Of a stretch of DNA of 64,000 nucleotides, positions 41,884 through 51,547 are shown one piece after another. Position numbers and translations under genes: made by a program. Numbering within the stretch: position 1 is the stretch's first letter; each line of letters opens with the position of its first letter. The stretch is from the NCBI RefSeq assembly GCF_001317355.1, contig NZ_LKET01000032.1:124001-188000 (forward strand). The letters run 5' to 3'. This DNA comes from Oxobacter pfennigii. Its GTDB lineage: Bacteria > Bacillota > Clostridia > Clostridiales > Oxobacteraceae. A model generated the notes under the pieces. That model saw only the letters and a list, made by a program, of their open reading frames with translations. It searched no databases and was not told where the DNA came from.

Positions 41884-44271
41884 TTATGACTGTTTTGTTT
41901 CGTCCAACTTAGTGTAATTTCTTATTAGTTCTTTAAGGCGTTTATCTACAAGGAAATTGAAGGTATCTTCTTCAAACTCTCCCCTTTCATTATGGGAGCC
42001 TGCGGAAATTCCCGATAAAATCTCAATGCCTTCATCCACATTTTTAATGGCATATATGTGAAACAAGCCTTTTTTAATATCTGCGATTACATTATCCTCC
42101 AGTATAAGATCATCCACATTCTGATGGGGTATTATGACTCCCTGCATCTTGTTGAAACCTTTCATAGAGCATATTTTGTGAAAACCTTCAATTTTTTCAT
42201 TTATTCCCCCGACAGGCTGCGCTTCACCCATTTGATTCAGTGAGCCGGTAACGGCTATATACTGCTTAAAAGGCATATTGGTCAGGCTTGAAAGTATTGC
42301 ATAGAGCTCAGCAATTGAGGCGCTGTCACCGTCAATAAAACCATATAGCTGTTCAAAACATATATGAGCAGTAAGGGATAAGGGGATGTTCTTTGCATAT
42401 TTTTCTCCTAAATAGCCTGCTATAATCATTATGCTTTTATTGTGTATATTGCCGCTCATGTGGACTTCCCGCTCGATATTTACTATGCCGCTTTTACCCA
42501 TATATGTGGAAGCCGTAATCCTGTAAGGTTTCCCCAGTCTGCAGCCTCCCGACTCGATAACCGCCAGGCCGTTTATCTGACCTATTGCCTCACCGCTTAC
42601 ATCTATGATTATCTTTTTATTTTCATAGCTTCTTAGCATCCTGTCTTCAATCAAACCTTTTCTTTTTTTCTTTTCTTCTATAGCTTTTTTCACATTTTCC
42701 CTTGTTATATATTTGCTGCCTGAAATATCCGCCCATATATTGGATTCCTCAACTATATTCAAAATATCTTCCATGCAGCTGGATATCCTATTGCAATTTT
42801 CTGCTGCCCTTAAGCTCTGTTCAATTATTACCGCAAAGCCTTTGCTTTCAATATGATGCAGATTTTTCTTTCTGCAATATCCGGCTAAATATGATGCCAA
42901 CTTATAAATGTTTCTTTCATTCTTCTCCATGCTTACGTCAAATTCCACTTTTATCTTAAACAAGTCATTGAATTCTTCCTCATATTCATACAACAGGTGA
43001 TAAACTGACTCGTTCCCAATGAGTATAACCTTTATATCAACAGGTATGGCTTCCGGTTTTAAACCGTTTATAGTCAGAAGATCCATCTGGCTCCTTATGC
43101 CATCTATTTGAATCTCATTGCTGTTCAATACCCTTTTTAATCCATCCCAGGCCTTATAATTTTTAAGTATGTCGCTTACTTTTATAATCAGGTATCCCCC
43201 ATTTGACTTTAACAGAGAACCTGCTCTTATCATAAGATAATCTGTGACTAAAGAGCCGTGCTTGCTTTCATATTCAATATTTCCAAACAGGTTATTATAG
43301 GTAGGCAATGATTCAAATATAACAGGTGCTCCTTTTGTTTCACTGTTATCGATAAGTAAATTCACCTTGTATCTTGCCAGTAAATCAGTTTTGCCGCTTT
43401 CTTTTGATTCCTTTGTCGTATCTTCCGTCAATACTTCAATATGCTTTAATATATCTTCCTTTACGCTGTCAAAATACTTTAATACTTTTCCGTAGGCCCT
43501 GTATTTTGACTTTATTCCAGTCATGGCATTTTCAACGACGTAGGAAGCCATTTCAATGTCTAAGCCCTCTATCTTATCATTTACTTCCTTCTCCGCTGTT
43601 TTCAACCTCCTTAATATTTCTATAGCCTTTAACCTCATGAGAGAGATATTTTCGGTTATTCTTTCCTTTTCCTCATTTAAAAGATTATCATATTCAAGTT
43701 CGCTCATGGCTTTGCCCTCCTTTACAGGTACGAAAGCAAAACCCGATGCCGCAACCTTCACCTGAAGGCCATAGCTTTGTGCAATGCTGTTTAATTCATC
43801 AACCAGAATTCCTTTTGTTTTTTGATAGCCCTCTAAAAGCTCGTTCTTTTGCTTATCATATTCTTCACCGCTGAAGGCCTCCGGCATTGTCTCTGCGATT
43901 TTTGCAACTATGAAACTCATGTCATGTTTAAATACCTTTCCTAACCCCTTTGGAAAATTCAATGCAATGGGCTCATATTCGCTTTCAAAATTATATACAT
44001 AACACCAGTCATCAGGCGTATCATTTTCTTTTGCGGCTTGCTTTAGCGTTTCCATGGCATATTCAGTCCTTCTCGTGCCGTTATCTCCGGAAATATAAAT
44101 GTTATACCCTTTTTCTTTTATGCTAATCCCGAATTTCATGGATAATTCTGCCCTTTCCTGCCCTATAAGACCGGTAAAGCTCCTCAAATCCTCTGTAGTC
44201 CTGAAATTTATTTCACCGGGATATTTGTTCTTTAACAACTGTTCCGGAGATACCCTGAAATCTTTCTTCAT
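41884..44271 (-). CDS. Lon-family ATP-dependent protease (AAA_32/S16 type)
   Basis: 795 aa. N-terminal ATPase part: G-D-N-G-T-R-R-T near residue 60, a Walker A in which Lys is replaced by Arg as is usual for this LonH/YcbZ-type group; a long insert with coiled coil (about 170-270); the second half of the AAA+ module (about 320-480); and the Lon protease domain (about 560-780) with Ser650 (G-D-S-A-S) and Lys693 (N-E-K-I-E-G), 43 residues apart as in Lon. It lacks the LAN substrate domain. Substrates unknown. GAGGTGTCTTT precedes the ATG. Confidence 0.9.
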   Translation of the reverse strand: MKKDFRVSPEQLLKNKYPGEINFRTTEDLRSFTGLIGQERAELSMKFGISIKEKGYNIYISGDNGTRRTEYAMETLKQAAKENDTPDDWCYVYNFESEYEPIALNFPKGLGKVFKHDMSFIVAKIAETMPEAFSGEEYDKQKNELLEGYQKTKGILVDELNSIAQSYGLQVKVAASGFAFVPVKEGKAMSELEYDNLLNEEKERITENISLMRLKAIEILRRLKTAEKEVNDKIEGLDIEMASYVVENAMTGIKSKYRAYGKVLKYFDSVKEDILKHIEVLTEDTTKESKESGKTDLLARYKVNLLIDNSETKGAPVIFESLPTYNNLFGNIEYESKHGSLVTDYLMIRAGSLLKSNGGYLIIKVSDILKNYKAWDGLKRVLNSNEIQIDGIRSQMDLLTINGLKPEAIPVDIKVILIGNESVYHLLYEYEEEFNDLFKIKVEFDVSMEKNERNIYKLASYLAGYCRKKNLHHIESKGFAVIIEQSLRAAENCNRISSCMEDILNIVEESNIWADISGSKYITRENVKKAIEEKKKRKGLIEDRMLRSYENKKIIIDVSGEAIGQINGLAVIESGGCRLGKPYRITASTYMGKSGIVNIEREVHMSGNIHNKSIMIIAGYLGEKYAKNIPLSLTAHICFEQLYGFIDGDSASIAELYAILSSLTNMPFKQYIAVTGSLNQMGEAQPVGGINEKIEGFHKICSMKGFNKMQGVIIPHQNVDDLILEDNVIADIKKGLFHIYAIKNVDEGIEILSGISAGSHNERGEFEEDTFNFLVDKRLKELIRNYTKLDETKQS

Positions 44272-44343
44272 AAAGACACCTCGCTTTAAAGCCTTAATAT
44301 ATAATATTCAATATATTAATAATTATCGCTTTAAGAGCACATA

Positions 44344-44372
44344 AAAAAATAAACCTTTGCGGTTTATTTTTT
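44344..44372 (-). terminator. terminator after deoC
   Basis: AAAAAATAAACC/GGTTTATTTTTT, 12-bp stem with 5-nt loop, four bases after the deoC stop; the minus strand ends in a T-run. Confidence 0.85.
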
Positions 44373-44376
44373 ATGT

Positions 44377-45027
44377 TTATTCAATTATTTTTATGGAGGA
44401 ACTTGTACCTAACCTTGTTGCTCCGGCATTAATCATATTTACGGCATCCTCATAGGTCTTTATACCTCCCGAGGCTTTGACTCCTAAATGCTCCCCTACA
44501 GCCTCCCGCATAAGCTCTACATCATGTATAGTTGCACCTTTTATACCGAAGCCCGTGGATGTCTTCACAAAATGAGCTCCTGCGTCCATTGCTATTTTGC
44601 ATACCTTTACCTTTTCATCGTCATCCAAAAGACAGGTTTCAATTATGACCTTTACAATTGCTTTATCCCTTACGGCTTCAACGACCCCATTGATATCATC
44701 CCTTACGTAATCATATTCCTTATTCTTTAAGGCACCTATATTTATTACCATATCAACCTCCACTGCGCCTTCTTCCACTGCTTTTTTCGCCTCAAAAATC
44801 TTTGTTTCCGTTGTATTGGCGCCCAGCGGAAAGCCTATGACTGTGCAAACGGATACACTGCTGCCGGAAAGTTTTTTTGCTGCAGCCTTTACAAAGTAAG
44901 GGTTTATGCACACCGATGAAAATCCGAAGTCCGTTGCTTCACTGCACAGCTTTTCAACATCCTTTATGGTGGCTTGAGGCTTTAAAAGTGTATGGTCTAT
45001 CATGGAAGCTATAGTTTTTTTATCCAT
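44377..45027 (-). CDS. deoC: deoxyribose-phosphate aldolase
   Basis: 216 aa from the ATG at 45027 (GGAGGATTATA). Class I aldolase TIM barrel: D-H-T-L-L-K-P (11-17), the V-K-V-I-I-E-T strand, the Schiff-base Lys in V-K-T-S-T-G-F near residue 153, and V-K-A-S-G-G-I near 182. It splits deoxyribose-5-phosphate to glyceraldehyde-3-phosphate and acetaldehyde. No other deoxynucleoside genes are adjacent. Confidence 0.95.
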   Translation of the reverse strand: MDKKTIASMIDHTLLKPQATIKDVEKLCSEATDFGFSSVCINPYFVKAAAKKLSGSSVSVCTVIGFPLGANTTETKIFEAKKAVEEGAVEVDMVINIGALKNKEYDYVRDDINGVVEAVRDKAIVKVIIETCLLDDDEKVKVCKIAMDAGAHFVKTSTGFGIKGATIHDVELMREAVGEHLGVKASGGIKTYEDAVNMINAGATRLGTSSSIKIIE

Positions 45028-45328
45028 TATAATCCTCCGCATTTATTATAATATATTTATACCTTAAGGATATGCTATTATTAGGTTTGAATTTTAAGCT
45101 CTACAATTTTTATAATAATCCAAACGTATATATTAAATCAATTAATTTCGCTATTTATTATATGAACAAAATCTGATACTATATAATGGCATGATTAAAG
45201 TACTTTGTGCTATAATTGCTATATTAAAATAAATTCTGTAAATTGGTAGAAAATATCATTATATACTAAAACTATAATGAAATTGTGGTAGACCGCAATA
45301 ATAATATATTTATGAGGGAGTTTTGATT
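45028..45328. other. 301-bp divergent intergenic region, no gene seen
   Basis: A-T-rich spacer between divergent deoC and the small unknown gene. Two TATAAT hexamers occur on the plus strand (45221-45226 and 45281-45286) but neither has a good -35 at 17 nt. No ORF with a ribosome binding site and no clear hairpin were found. Confidence 0.5.
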
Positions 45329-45721
45329 ATGGGTTTTAAGGACACTTTAAATGACATGCTGCAGCAAAGATTCTTAAAAAAATACGGCGATAGGCTTACA
45401 GGTCTTAGAGGAAACATAGTAAGTGTAAAAGTAACGGAAAAAACTTTTCTGTTTTTCATACATAACCTAAGAGTAGATATTTTATTAAGACCCGAAAGAA
45501 GCAAAAACATCGCAAGATGTTATTTTAAAAAGAGGACCTTCTTCAAGAAATTCAACATGATACATCTTCAGGTGGGCAATTTGGTTCTCATCCAGGGTAT
45601 AAAGGAAAAAAACAGCGAAACTGTAGAAGCAATGAATATACAAAACCTTACAACAAAGAAAAGCATAATCGATGTAGATCAGCCCAAGCAAAAACAACAG
45701 AGGAAGATAATAAGAAAATAA
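45329..45721 (+). CDS. conserved-looking basic protein of unknown function
   Basis: 130 aa from the ATG at 45329; GAGGGAG lies upstream (an in-frame TTG two codons earlier is also possible). Very basic. The middle (L-R-G-N-I-V-S-V-K-V-T, then beta-strand-like alternation to V-G-N-L-V-L-I-Q-G) suggests a small OB- or SH3-like barrel, with a charged tail rich in K, Q and R. This hints at RNA or DNA binding but is not a recognised family. It ends in a terminator shared with the convergent P-type ATPase. Confidence 0.75.
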   Translation: MGFKDTLNDMLQQRFLKKYGDRLTGLRGNIVSVKVTEKTFLFFIHNLRVDILLRPERSKNIARCYFKKRTFFKKFNMIHLQVGNLVLIQGIKEKNSETVEAMNIQNLTTKKSIIDVDQPKQKQQRKIIRK

Positions 45722-45742
45722 GAACCCAAAGGTTCTTATTTT
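45715..45742. terminator. bidirectional terminator
   Basis: AAAATAAGAACC/GGTTCTTATTTT, 12-bp stem with CAAA loop between convergent genes, with T-run on the plus strand and A-run giving T on the minus strand. Confidence 0.9.
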
Positions 45743-48456
45743 TTTGCCGGTTTAATGTAGTACGTAAGATTTATAACAAGGGATATTGCTCCTGAGAAGA
45801 ACAGTATTTCTATCCAATCACCCAAGTCCAAACTTACGGTTTTGAAAACTGACTGGAGTGAAGGTATATAAATTGCTATGCACAGCATGCATATGGAAGT
45901 AATAACCGCAAATATGAGATAAATATTCTTGAAAAAATTTATTTCAAATATTGTATGTCTTTCCGACCTGCATTCGAACACGTGTATAAGCTGGGACATG
46001 ACCAAAGTTGCAAAGGCCATGGTGCGAGCTTTTTCAAGACTGCCCGATAGTTTTAAGTTAACCAGGAATACAGTAATGGTACAAAGGCAGATAAGCACTC
46101 CTCTTATAATAATCTTATCGGCAAGGCCATGGGAAAAGATGCTTTCATCTTTTCCTCTGGGATGCCTTAACATTATGTCATTATCCGGCGGGTCCACTCC
46201 TAAGGCTATGGCAGGAAGGCCGTCAGTTACAAGGTTTACCCACAATATCTGTATAGGCAGAAGTGGTGTTGAGTATCCTATTAATGATGCTAAAAACATG
46301 GTCAATACTTCGCCTAAGTTACAGGATAAAAGATACCTTATGAATTTTCTTATATTATCATAAATTATCCTTCCTTCTTCCACAGCCGCAACAATGGTGG
46401 CAAAATTATCATCTAAGAGCACCATTGCTGAAGCTTCCTTGGTGACATCGGTACCTGTTTTGCCCATGGATACCCCGATATCCGCTTCTTTTATGGCAGG
46501 CGCATCATTTACTCCGTCTCCCGTCATCGCAACAATGCAGTCATTTTCCTTATAAGCCTTTACAATTCTCAATTTATGCTTTGGAGTGACCCTGGCATAA
46601 ACAGAAACATCCATGGCAATTTTATTTAGAGTGCCATCGCTTATCTCATCCAGTTCTTTTCCAGTTAATACCTTGCTGCTTTTATCCATGAGCTTAAGGT
46701 CATTTGCTATGGCAATAGCTGTCTCTTTATGGTCTCCGGTAATCATAACAGGTTTTATGCCGGCTATTTTGCATATATTTACTGCTTCTTTTACCTCTTC
46801 CCGCGGAGGATCAATCATACCTGCCAGCCCTAAGAATACAAGATCTTTTTCTATCATTTCAACATCCATCTTTGAAGGAAGCTGCTCCAGCTTCTTATAT
46901 GCAACGCAAAGCACCCTTAATGCCTTTTGGGCCATTTTGTCATTTGAAGATAATATGGATTTTTTTATCAAAGGAGATATTCTCTTTATACCGCTGCTTG
47001 TATGTATACTGCTTAAGCGGTCTATGGTATTATCCAAAGCCCCCTTTAAAAATACATAATACCCATTCTTGCATTTAACAACCACCGACATTCGCTTTCT
47101 GTCCGAATCAAAGGGTATCTCACCTACCCTTTGATACTTAATATCAATATCATTTTTAAGCTTTCCGGCTTTGTGCCCCAGTATCAGAAGGGCAACTTCT
47201 GTCGGGTCGCCTATCACTGATACCTCTTCTTTAGCCGTTCTTTTTAGCGGTATTAGCTTGCTGCTCTTTTTAGGTGATGAAATGCTTGAATTGCTGCAGG
47301 AGACCGCTGCCTCCATTAAAAGGCTTAAAACTTCACTTGCTTCAACATGTAACCTTCTTCCATTCATCGTGAAATCCCCTAAAGTATCGTAGCCGGTGCC
47401 AGATACCTCAATAACTCTCTCATCACAATATATTTCCTTTACCGTCATTTTATTTTCTGTCAGGGTTCCGGTCTTATCAGAGCATATTACGTTAGTACAG
47501 CCTAGGGTTTCAACGGCAGGAAGCTTCCTGATTAAGGCATTCCTTTTTAACATTCGCTGAACCCCCATTGTAAGGGAAACGGTAACGATAGCAGGAAGTC
47601 CTTCCGGAATGGCGGCTACTGCCAGGCTGACTCCCGTTAAAAACATTATGTATATTTCTTCACCTTTTAATATACCGGTGACTGTTACTACGATACATGC
47701 CAGCAAGCAGGCATATACCATGATTTTGCCCAGCTTCTCCAGCCTTTCCTGTAAAGGTGTCTGCTTTTCTTCAACGCTTTGCAGCATATCTGCAATCTTG
47801 CCCATCTCTGTTGCCATGCCCGTTGAAACTACTTGTGCCTTCCCTCTGCCGCCGGTTATTATGGTGCCCATATAAAGGGTGTTTACCGCGCCTGCGGCAA
47901 CTGACCTTTTCACGGAAGGTTGTATGGGCCTTTTATCCACCGGCACCGATTCCCCTGTTAAAAGAGATTCATCTGCCTGCAGGCTCATTGCCTCAATCAA
48001 TATGGAATCTGCCGGCACTCTGTCTCCTGACTCCAATACAATAATATCATCTGGAACTATTTCCCTTGCGGGTATTACCACGACATATCCATCCCTTATG
48101 GCTTTAACAGTAGGAGCTGCCAGTTCTTTTAAGGCTTCCATGGATTTTTCAGTCCTGTATTCCTGGATAAAACCCATTATTCCGTTTAATATTATTATGG
48201 CAGTGATGGTCAATGCATCTGCTCCTTCTCCCATAAGAGCGGAAATAACCGCTGCTCCCATAAGCACCCAAATCATAAAGTCATTGAATTGATTTAAAAA
48301 AATAAAAATTGCCGATTTCTTTTTCTTTTCTTCAATCTCATTAGCACCATATATTTTTATCCTCTTAGCCGCCTCAGCGCTGCTTAATCCCCTTAAGTCC
48401 GGCTTTAAATTATAAATATATGTATCCCTTTCTTCTACCTTGTTTCTTGACAGCAT
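45736..48456 (-). CDS. calcium-type (P2A) cation-transporting ATPase
   Basis: 906 aa from the ATG at 48456 (AGAGGTGTTTTTT). Cation ATPase N domain (1-70), actuator T-G-E-S near 173, TM4 motif P-E-G-L-P as in SERCA-type pumps, phosphorylation site D-K-T-G-T-L-T near 323, hinge G-D-G-V-N-D-A-P near 606, and six C-terminal membrane segments including N-L-V-T-D-G-L-P-A (TM6). The pattern supports Ca2+ export. No regulator is adjacent. Confidence 0.92.
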   Translation of the reverse strand: MLSRNKVEERDTYIYNLKPDLRGLSSAEAAKRIKIYGANEIEEKKKKSAIFIFLNQFNDFMIWVLMGAAVISALMGEGADALTITAIIILNGIMGFIQEYRTEKSMEALKELAAPTVKAIRDGYVVVIPAREIVPDDIIVLESGDRVPADSILIEAMSLQADESLLTGESVPVDKRPIQPSVKRSVAAGAVNTLYMGTIITGGRGKAQVVSTGMATEMGKIADMLQSVEEKQTPLQERLEKLGKIMVYACLLACIVVTVTGILKGEEIYIMFLTGVSLAVAAIPEGLPAIVTVSLTMGVQRMLKRNALIRKLPAVETLGCTNVICSDKTGTLTENKMTVKEIYCDERVIEVSGTGYDTLGDFTMNGRRLHVEASEVLSLLMEAAVSCSNSSISSPKKSSKLIPLKRTAKEEVSVIGDPTEVALLILGHKAGKLKNDIDIKYQRVGEIPFDSDRKRMSVVVKCKNGYYVFLKGALDNTIDRLSSIHTSSGIKRISPLIKKSILSSNDKMAQKALRVLCVAYKKLEQLPSKMDVEMIEKDLVFLGLAGMIDPPREEVKEAVNICKIAGIKPVMITGDHKETAIAIANDLKLMDKSSKVLTGKELDEISDGTLNKIAMDVSVYARVTPKHKLRIVKAYKENDCIVAMTGDGVNDAPAIKEADIGVSMGKTGTDVTKEASAMVLLDDNFATIVAAVEEGRIIYDNIRKFIRYLLSCNLGEVLTMFLASLIGYSTPLLPIQILWVNLVTDGLPAIALGVDPPDNDIMLRHPRGKDESIFSHGLADKIIIRGVLICLCTITVFLVNLKLSGSLEKARTMAFATLVMSQLIHVFECRSERHTIFEINFFKNIYLIFAVITSICMLCIAIYIPSLQSVFKTVSLDLGDWIEILFFSGAISLVINLTYYIKPAKK

Positions 48457-48556
48457 AAAAAACACCTCTTCTTGCCAATAAATATTAATCACAACTATCC
48501 TTACCTTAATTATATTTAGCTGTGACCTTTATTATTAATTGAAGCTCAATAAAAAA

Positions 48557-48582
48557 AACCTTAAGTTTTTACCTTAAGGGTT
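48557..48582 (-). terminator. terminator of the apbE-polyprenyl synthase operon
   Basis: AACCTTAAG/CTTAAGGGTT stem just after the synthase stop, with eight T's downstream on the minus strand. Confidence 0.85.
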
Positions 48583-48592
48583 TTCGTTGATA

Positions 48593-49561
48593 TTAATATT
48601 CTCTTTTTTTAAGACTTAAAATTATTGCTCTTAATGAATCCTTATATTTGCTTTCTTTTAAAACCTCTATGTTTTCCAAGCCTTTTTTTATGTAGCGGTC
48701 TACCAGGTTTATGGAATATTCCACTCCTCCTGACTGCCTTACGATTTCTACAATTTCATTTACGGTATCATTGTCATCTATAAGGTTTTCGTTAAGTTTC
48801 TCTCTTAAAAATTCCTTTCTGTCTGAATAATTAAGAGCATATATAAGAGGAAGGGTGTATATCCCATTTTTTATATCGTTGCCTACCGGCTTGCCTACAG
48901 TATCTTCTACTCCCACATAATCAAGGATGTCATCGGTAATCTGGAAGGCCATTCCAAAATTCATACCGTATGCGTACATATTCTTCATGGCTTTATAGTT
49001 TATAATCTTGTTGGCTATACCGGCTACACAGCTTAAGGCTAAAAGGACTCCCGTTTTGCGCTTAATTCTTCTCATGTATTTTAACAATGAAATGTTCAGG
49101 GAATATCTGCTCTCATATTGCTCTATTTCCCCTTCGCATATCCTTTTGATTGCCTTAGCGAAATTATTCAAATTGCTTTTGTCGGCATATTGGGCTATGG
49201 CCATAAAAGCCTGAGAAAATAAAAAATCACCTGCAAAAACGGCAATATCCTTTCCATATTTAGATTGTATTGTAGATTTTCCGCGCCTTAATACCGAATC
49301 ATCCACAATGTCATCATGCACAAGGGTTGCCATATGTATTATTTCCATACATGCCGCTATGGGTATTAATTTATCAACTTTATTTCCAAGAGCCCTTCCG
49401 GTAAGCAAGGTAAGGGCTGGACGTATCCTTTTTCCTCCCGAGATTATCAACTCATTAACTGCTGTCGATATCAATTGCTGAGGGGTACTGGTACTCCGTA
49501 CAATGAATTTCTCCAGTTCACATAATTCATCTTTTATCACATCCAGTTCCTTATAACTCAC
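48593..49561 (-). CDS. polyprenyl diphosphate synthase (long-chain, HepT/DmkB-like)
   Basis: 322 aa from a GTG at 49561 (GAGGTGGTTAAA). First Asp-rich motif D-D-I-V-D near residue 90 and second D-D-I-L-D near 215, with G-K-R-I-R-P-A at 50-56, as in long-chain isoprenyl synthases. It would make the prenyl side chain of a quinone or other lipid carrier. It is last in an operon with a Gx membrane protein, NusG-domain-II protein and ApbE, a set that recurs in flavin-based electron-transfer loci. Confidence 0.92.
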   Translation of the reverse strand: MSYKELDVIKDELCELEKFIVRSTSTPQQLISTAVNELIISGGKRIRPALTLLTGRALGNKVDKLIPIAACMEIIHMATLVHDDIVDDSVLRRGKSTIQSKYGKDIAVFAGDFLFSQAFMAIAQYADKSNLNNFAKAIKRICEGEIEQYESRYSLNISLLKYMRRIKRKTGVLLALSCVAGIANKIINYKAMKNMYAYGMNFGMAFQITDDILDYVGVEDTVGKPVGNDIKNGIYTLPLIYALNYSDRKEFLREKLNENLIDDNDTVNEIVEIVRQSGGVEYSINLVDRYIKKGLENIEVLKESKYKDSLRAIILSLKKREY

Positions 49562-49576
49562 TTTAACCACCTCAAA

Positions 49577-50107
49577 TTAATTATCATTAAAGTCAAGACC
49601 TAATTTACTGATATTTTTGATCAGCAAACCCTTGGCAAAATTGACTATAATTCCGATAAATACTCCTGTAACCAATGAAGATATCATGAGAACAGGCAAA
49701 TATACATACAGCCTGAAATCGGAAATAATCAAACTTGCTATAAATAGTTGTCCTATATTGTGTGAGATAGCACCGACTATACTTATCCCAATTACGCTGA
49801 AACTATCTTTGAATAAATAAAATATAATTGCCATTACAGCAGCGCTTAAAAGGCCTCCTGTAACGCTGAATAAAAAAGCAGAAATGCTGCCTCCAAACAG
49901 CGAGCCCAGTAAACATCTGATTATTACTATTAAAAGTATTTCCCTGAAATTAAAAAACATCAATGCTATAACTGTTACAATATTTGCCAATCCAAGTTTT
50001 ATGCCCGGTACCGTAAAGGGTACAGGCAACATGCCTTCAACCACATGAAGCACTAAAGCAACGGAGATAAACATCGCCAATGTTGTTAACTTTCTTAATT
50101 TTTTCAA
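49577..50107 (-). CDS. Gx transporter-family membrane protein (heptaprenyl synthase component I-like)
   Basis: 176 aa from a TTG at 50107 with GGGGGAGG 6 nt upstream, overlapping the previous stop by 4 nt; an earlier TTG lacks a site. Five to six membrane segments and the family core V-P-G-I-K-L-G-L-A-N-I-V-T-V and G-G-L-L-S. The family resembles ECF-type substrate-binding (S) components and was historically labelled heptaprenyl diphosphate synthase component I. The partner here may be the NusG-domain-II protein. Confidence 0.85.
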   Translation of the reverse strand: MKKLRKLTTLAMFISVALVLHVVEGMLPVPFTVPGIKLGLANIVTVIALMFFNFREILLIVIIRCLLGSLFGGSISAFLFSVTGGLLSAAVMAIIFYLFKDSFSVIGISIVGAISHNIGQLFIASLIISDFRLYVYLPVLMISSLVTGVFIGIIVNFAKGLLIKNISKLGLDFNDN

Positions 50108-50505
50108 ATCCTGCCTCCCCCTCGCCAATAGGAAACATCTACTTCATTTCCTTCACCGGACATTTTAATTATTACACGATAAGGAAGACATACAATTATC
50201 TGACCGGGTTTGGAAATCCATGATGTGTTGACGCATACTTTATCGGGACAATTTGCTTCTTTTATCCTTATCATGCCGTCTTTGATTTCAACTACGGAAT
50301 GTTCGCCGTTGGGCAGTTCAAGCTCAAAAGTTTGATTATCCATCTTTTTCAAATCATAACGTCCGTACTCTTTTCCGTCTACTTCTATTATTGCTATACC
50401 CTCTTTGCCTTCATTCAGCCTATCTATATAAAGATTTACTCCATAGCCGATTATTACTGCTGCTGTTATAAGAATGAGGAGTAATTTATCCCCTTTTTTA
50501 ATCAT
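50104..50505 (-). CDS. NusG domain II-containing membrane-anchored protein
   Basis: 133 aa. One N-terminal TM (about 7-24), then a NusG domain II (about 30-128) with the family's cysteines: N-C-P-D-K-V-C-V-N-T-S-W-I and I-V-C-L-P. The three cysteines on the outer face could bind metal or a cofactor. GAGGACTTTAAAA precedes the ATG, which overlaps apbE by 8 nt. Function unknown, but it is strongly coupled to ApbE and the Gx protein. Confidence 0.88.
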   Translation of the reverse strand: MIKKGDKLLLILITAAVIIGYGVNLYIDRLNEGKEGIAIIEVDGKEYGRYDLKKMDNQTFELELPNGEHSVVEIKDGMIRIKEANCPDKVCVNTSWISKPGQIIVCLPYRVIIKMSGEGNEVDVSYWRGGGRI

Positions 50506-51547
50506 TTTTAAAGTCCTCGCTTATAGAAGATATTATGCCCTCTATTCCCGGTGTAGAGAAAATTTTAAAATCATCTGTAGCAACAACACATTCCACACCT
50601 TCAATGCCTTCTATGAACTTGATCCCTTCTTCTGGCCCCAGCACAAAGACAACCGTGGACAATGCGTCTCCTGCCATTGCACTGTATTTTATCAACTTAC
50701 TGTCCAAAACAACCGTATCGGAGATAATTCCGCTCATCGTAGGATATCCAGTTGCCGGGTTGAATATATGATGATATCTTTTGCCGTTATCGATAAAATA
50801 TCTTTCATAATCTCCCGAAGTGGAAATGGCTTTGTCGCTTTCCCTTATTATTGCCAGATAATTGCCTGCCTCGGCTTTTCTTGGGTGCTGAAGCCCAATT
50901 GCCCATGGAGTATCTTTTTCTTTTTCGCCTACAACGGTTACATTGCTGCCGCCAAGATTTATTATCGCCTTATTTACGCCCTTCTCCTTTAGAATTTCTA
51001 CAACGCAATCTGCTGCATATCCCTTTGCAATACCGCCTAAATCAAGAAGCATCCCTTTTTTTTCAAGGAATACGCTCTGCTCGGTTTCATTAAGTTTAAT
51101 CCCTTTGTATCCTACCAGGGATAAGGCATCATATATTTCCTGCTGTGAAGGTATCCTGGCATTTTCCGTGCCTATTCCCCACAGCTTTATAACGGGCCCT
51201 ATGCTTATATCAAAAACGCCGCTGCTTAATTCACTGAACCTTACGGCTTCTTTTATTATGTAAAAGACTTGAGGGTCTACCTTTACATAGTCCACTCCGG
51301 CATTTGAATTGATTTTAGAAACATCACTGGTTTCCATATTGACGCTAGTTAATCTCTCAATTTCGTCAATTTTTTCAAAAGCCCTTTTAACCGCTTCTTC
51401 GGCATTTTTTCCATAAGCCTTTATGGTCATCGGCGTGTCCATTTTTATCTGCGTATCTTCGTAGATTTTCTCGCTTTCATCACTGCCGCAGCCGTATAAA
51501 ACAAAAATAAAAACCATCATTAAGGTTATATAAATAAATTTCTTCAT
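50498..51547 (-). CDS. apbE: FAD:protein FMN transferase (ApbE), lipoprotein
   Basis: 349 aa from the ATG at 51547. Lipoprotein signal M-K-K-F...V-L-Y-G-C, then the ApbE domain: T-P-M-T-I-K, D-L-G-G-I-A-K-G-Y-A near residue 173, N-L-G-G-S near 199, H-I-F-N-P-A-T-G near 251, and the Mg-binding D-A-L-S-T near 289. It attaches FMN to Thr of target proteins outside the membrane (Rnf, Nqr or secreted FMN-binding proteins). No target with the D-G-A-T-type motif is in the window. First gene of the operon. Confidence 0.94.
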   Translation of the reverse strand: MKKFIYITLMMVFIFVLYGCGSDESEKIYEDTQIKMDTPMTIKAYGKNAEEAVKRAFEKIDEIERLTSVNMETSDVSKINSNAGVDYVKVDPQVFYIIKEAVRFSELSSGVFDISIGPVIKLWGIGTENARIPSQQEIYDALSLVGYKGIKLNETEQSVFLEKKGMLLDLGGIAKGYAADCVVEILKEKGVNKAIINLGGSNVTVVGEKEKDTPWAIGLQHPRKAEAGNYLAIIRESDKAISTSGDYERYFIDNGKRYHHIFNPATGYPTMSGIISDTVVLDSKLIKYSAMAGDALSTVVFVLGPEEGIKFIEGIEGVECVVATDDFKIFSTPGIEGIISSISEDFKND

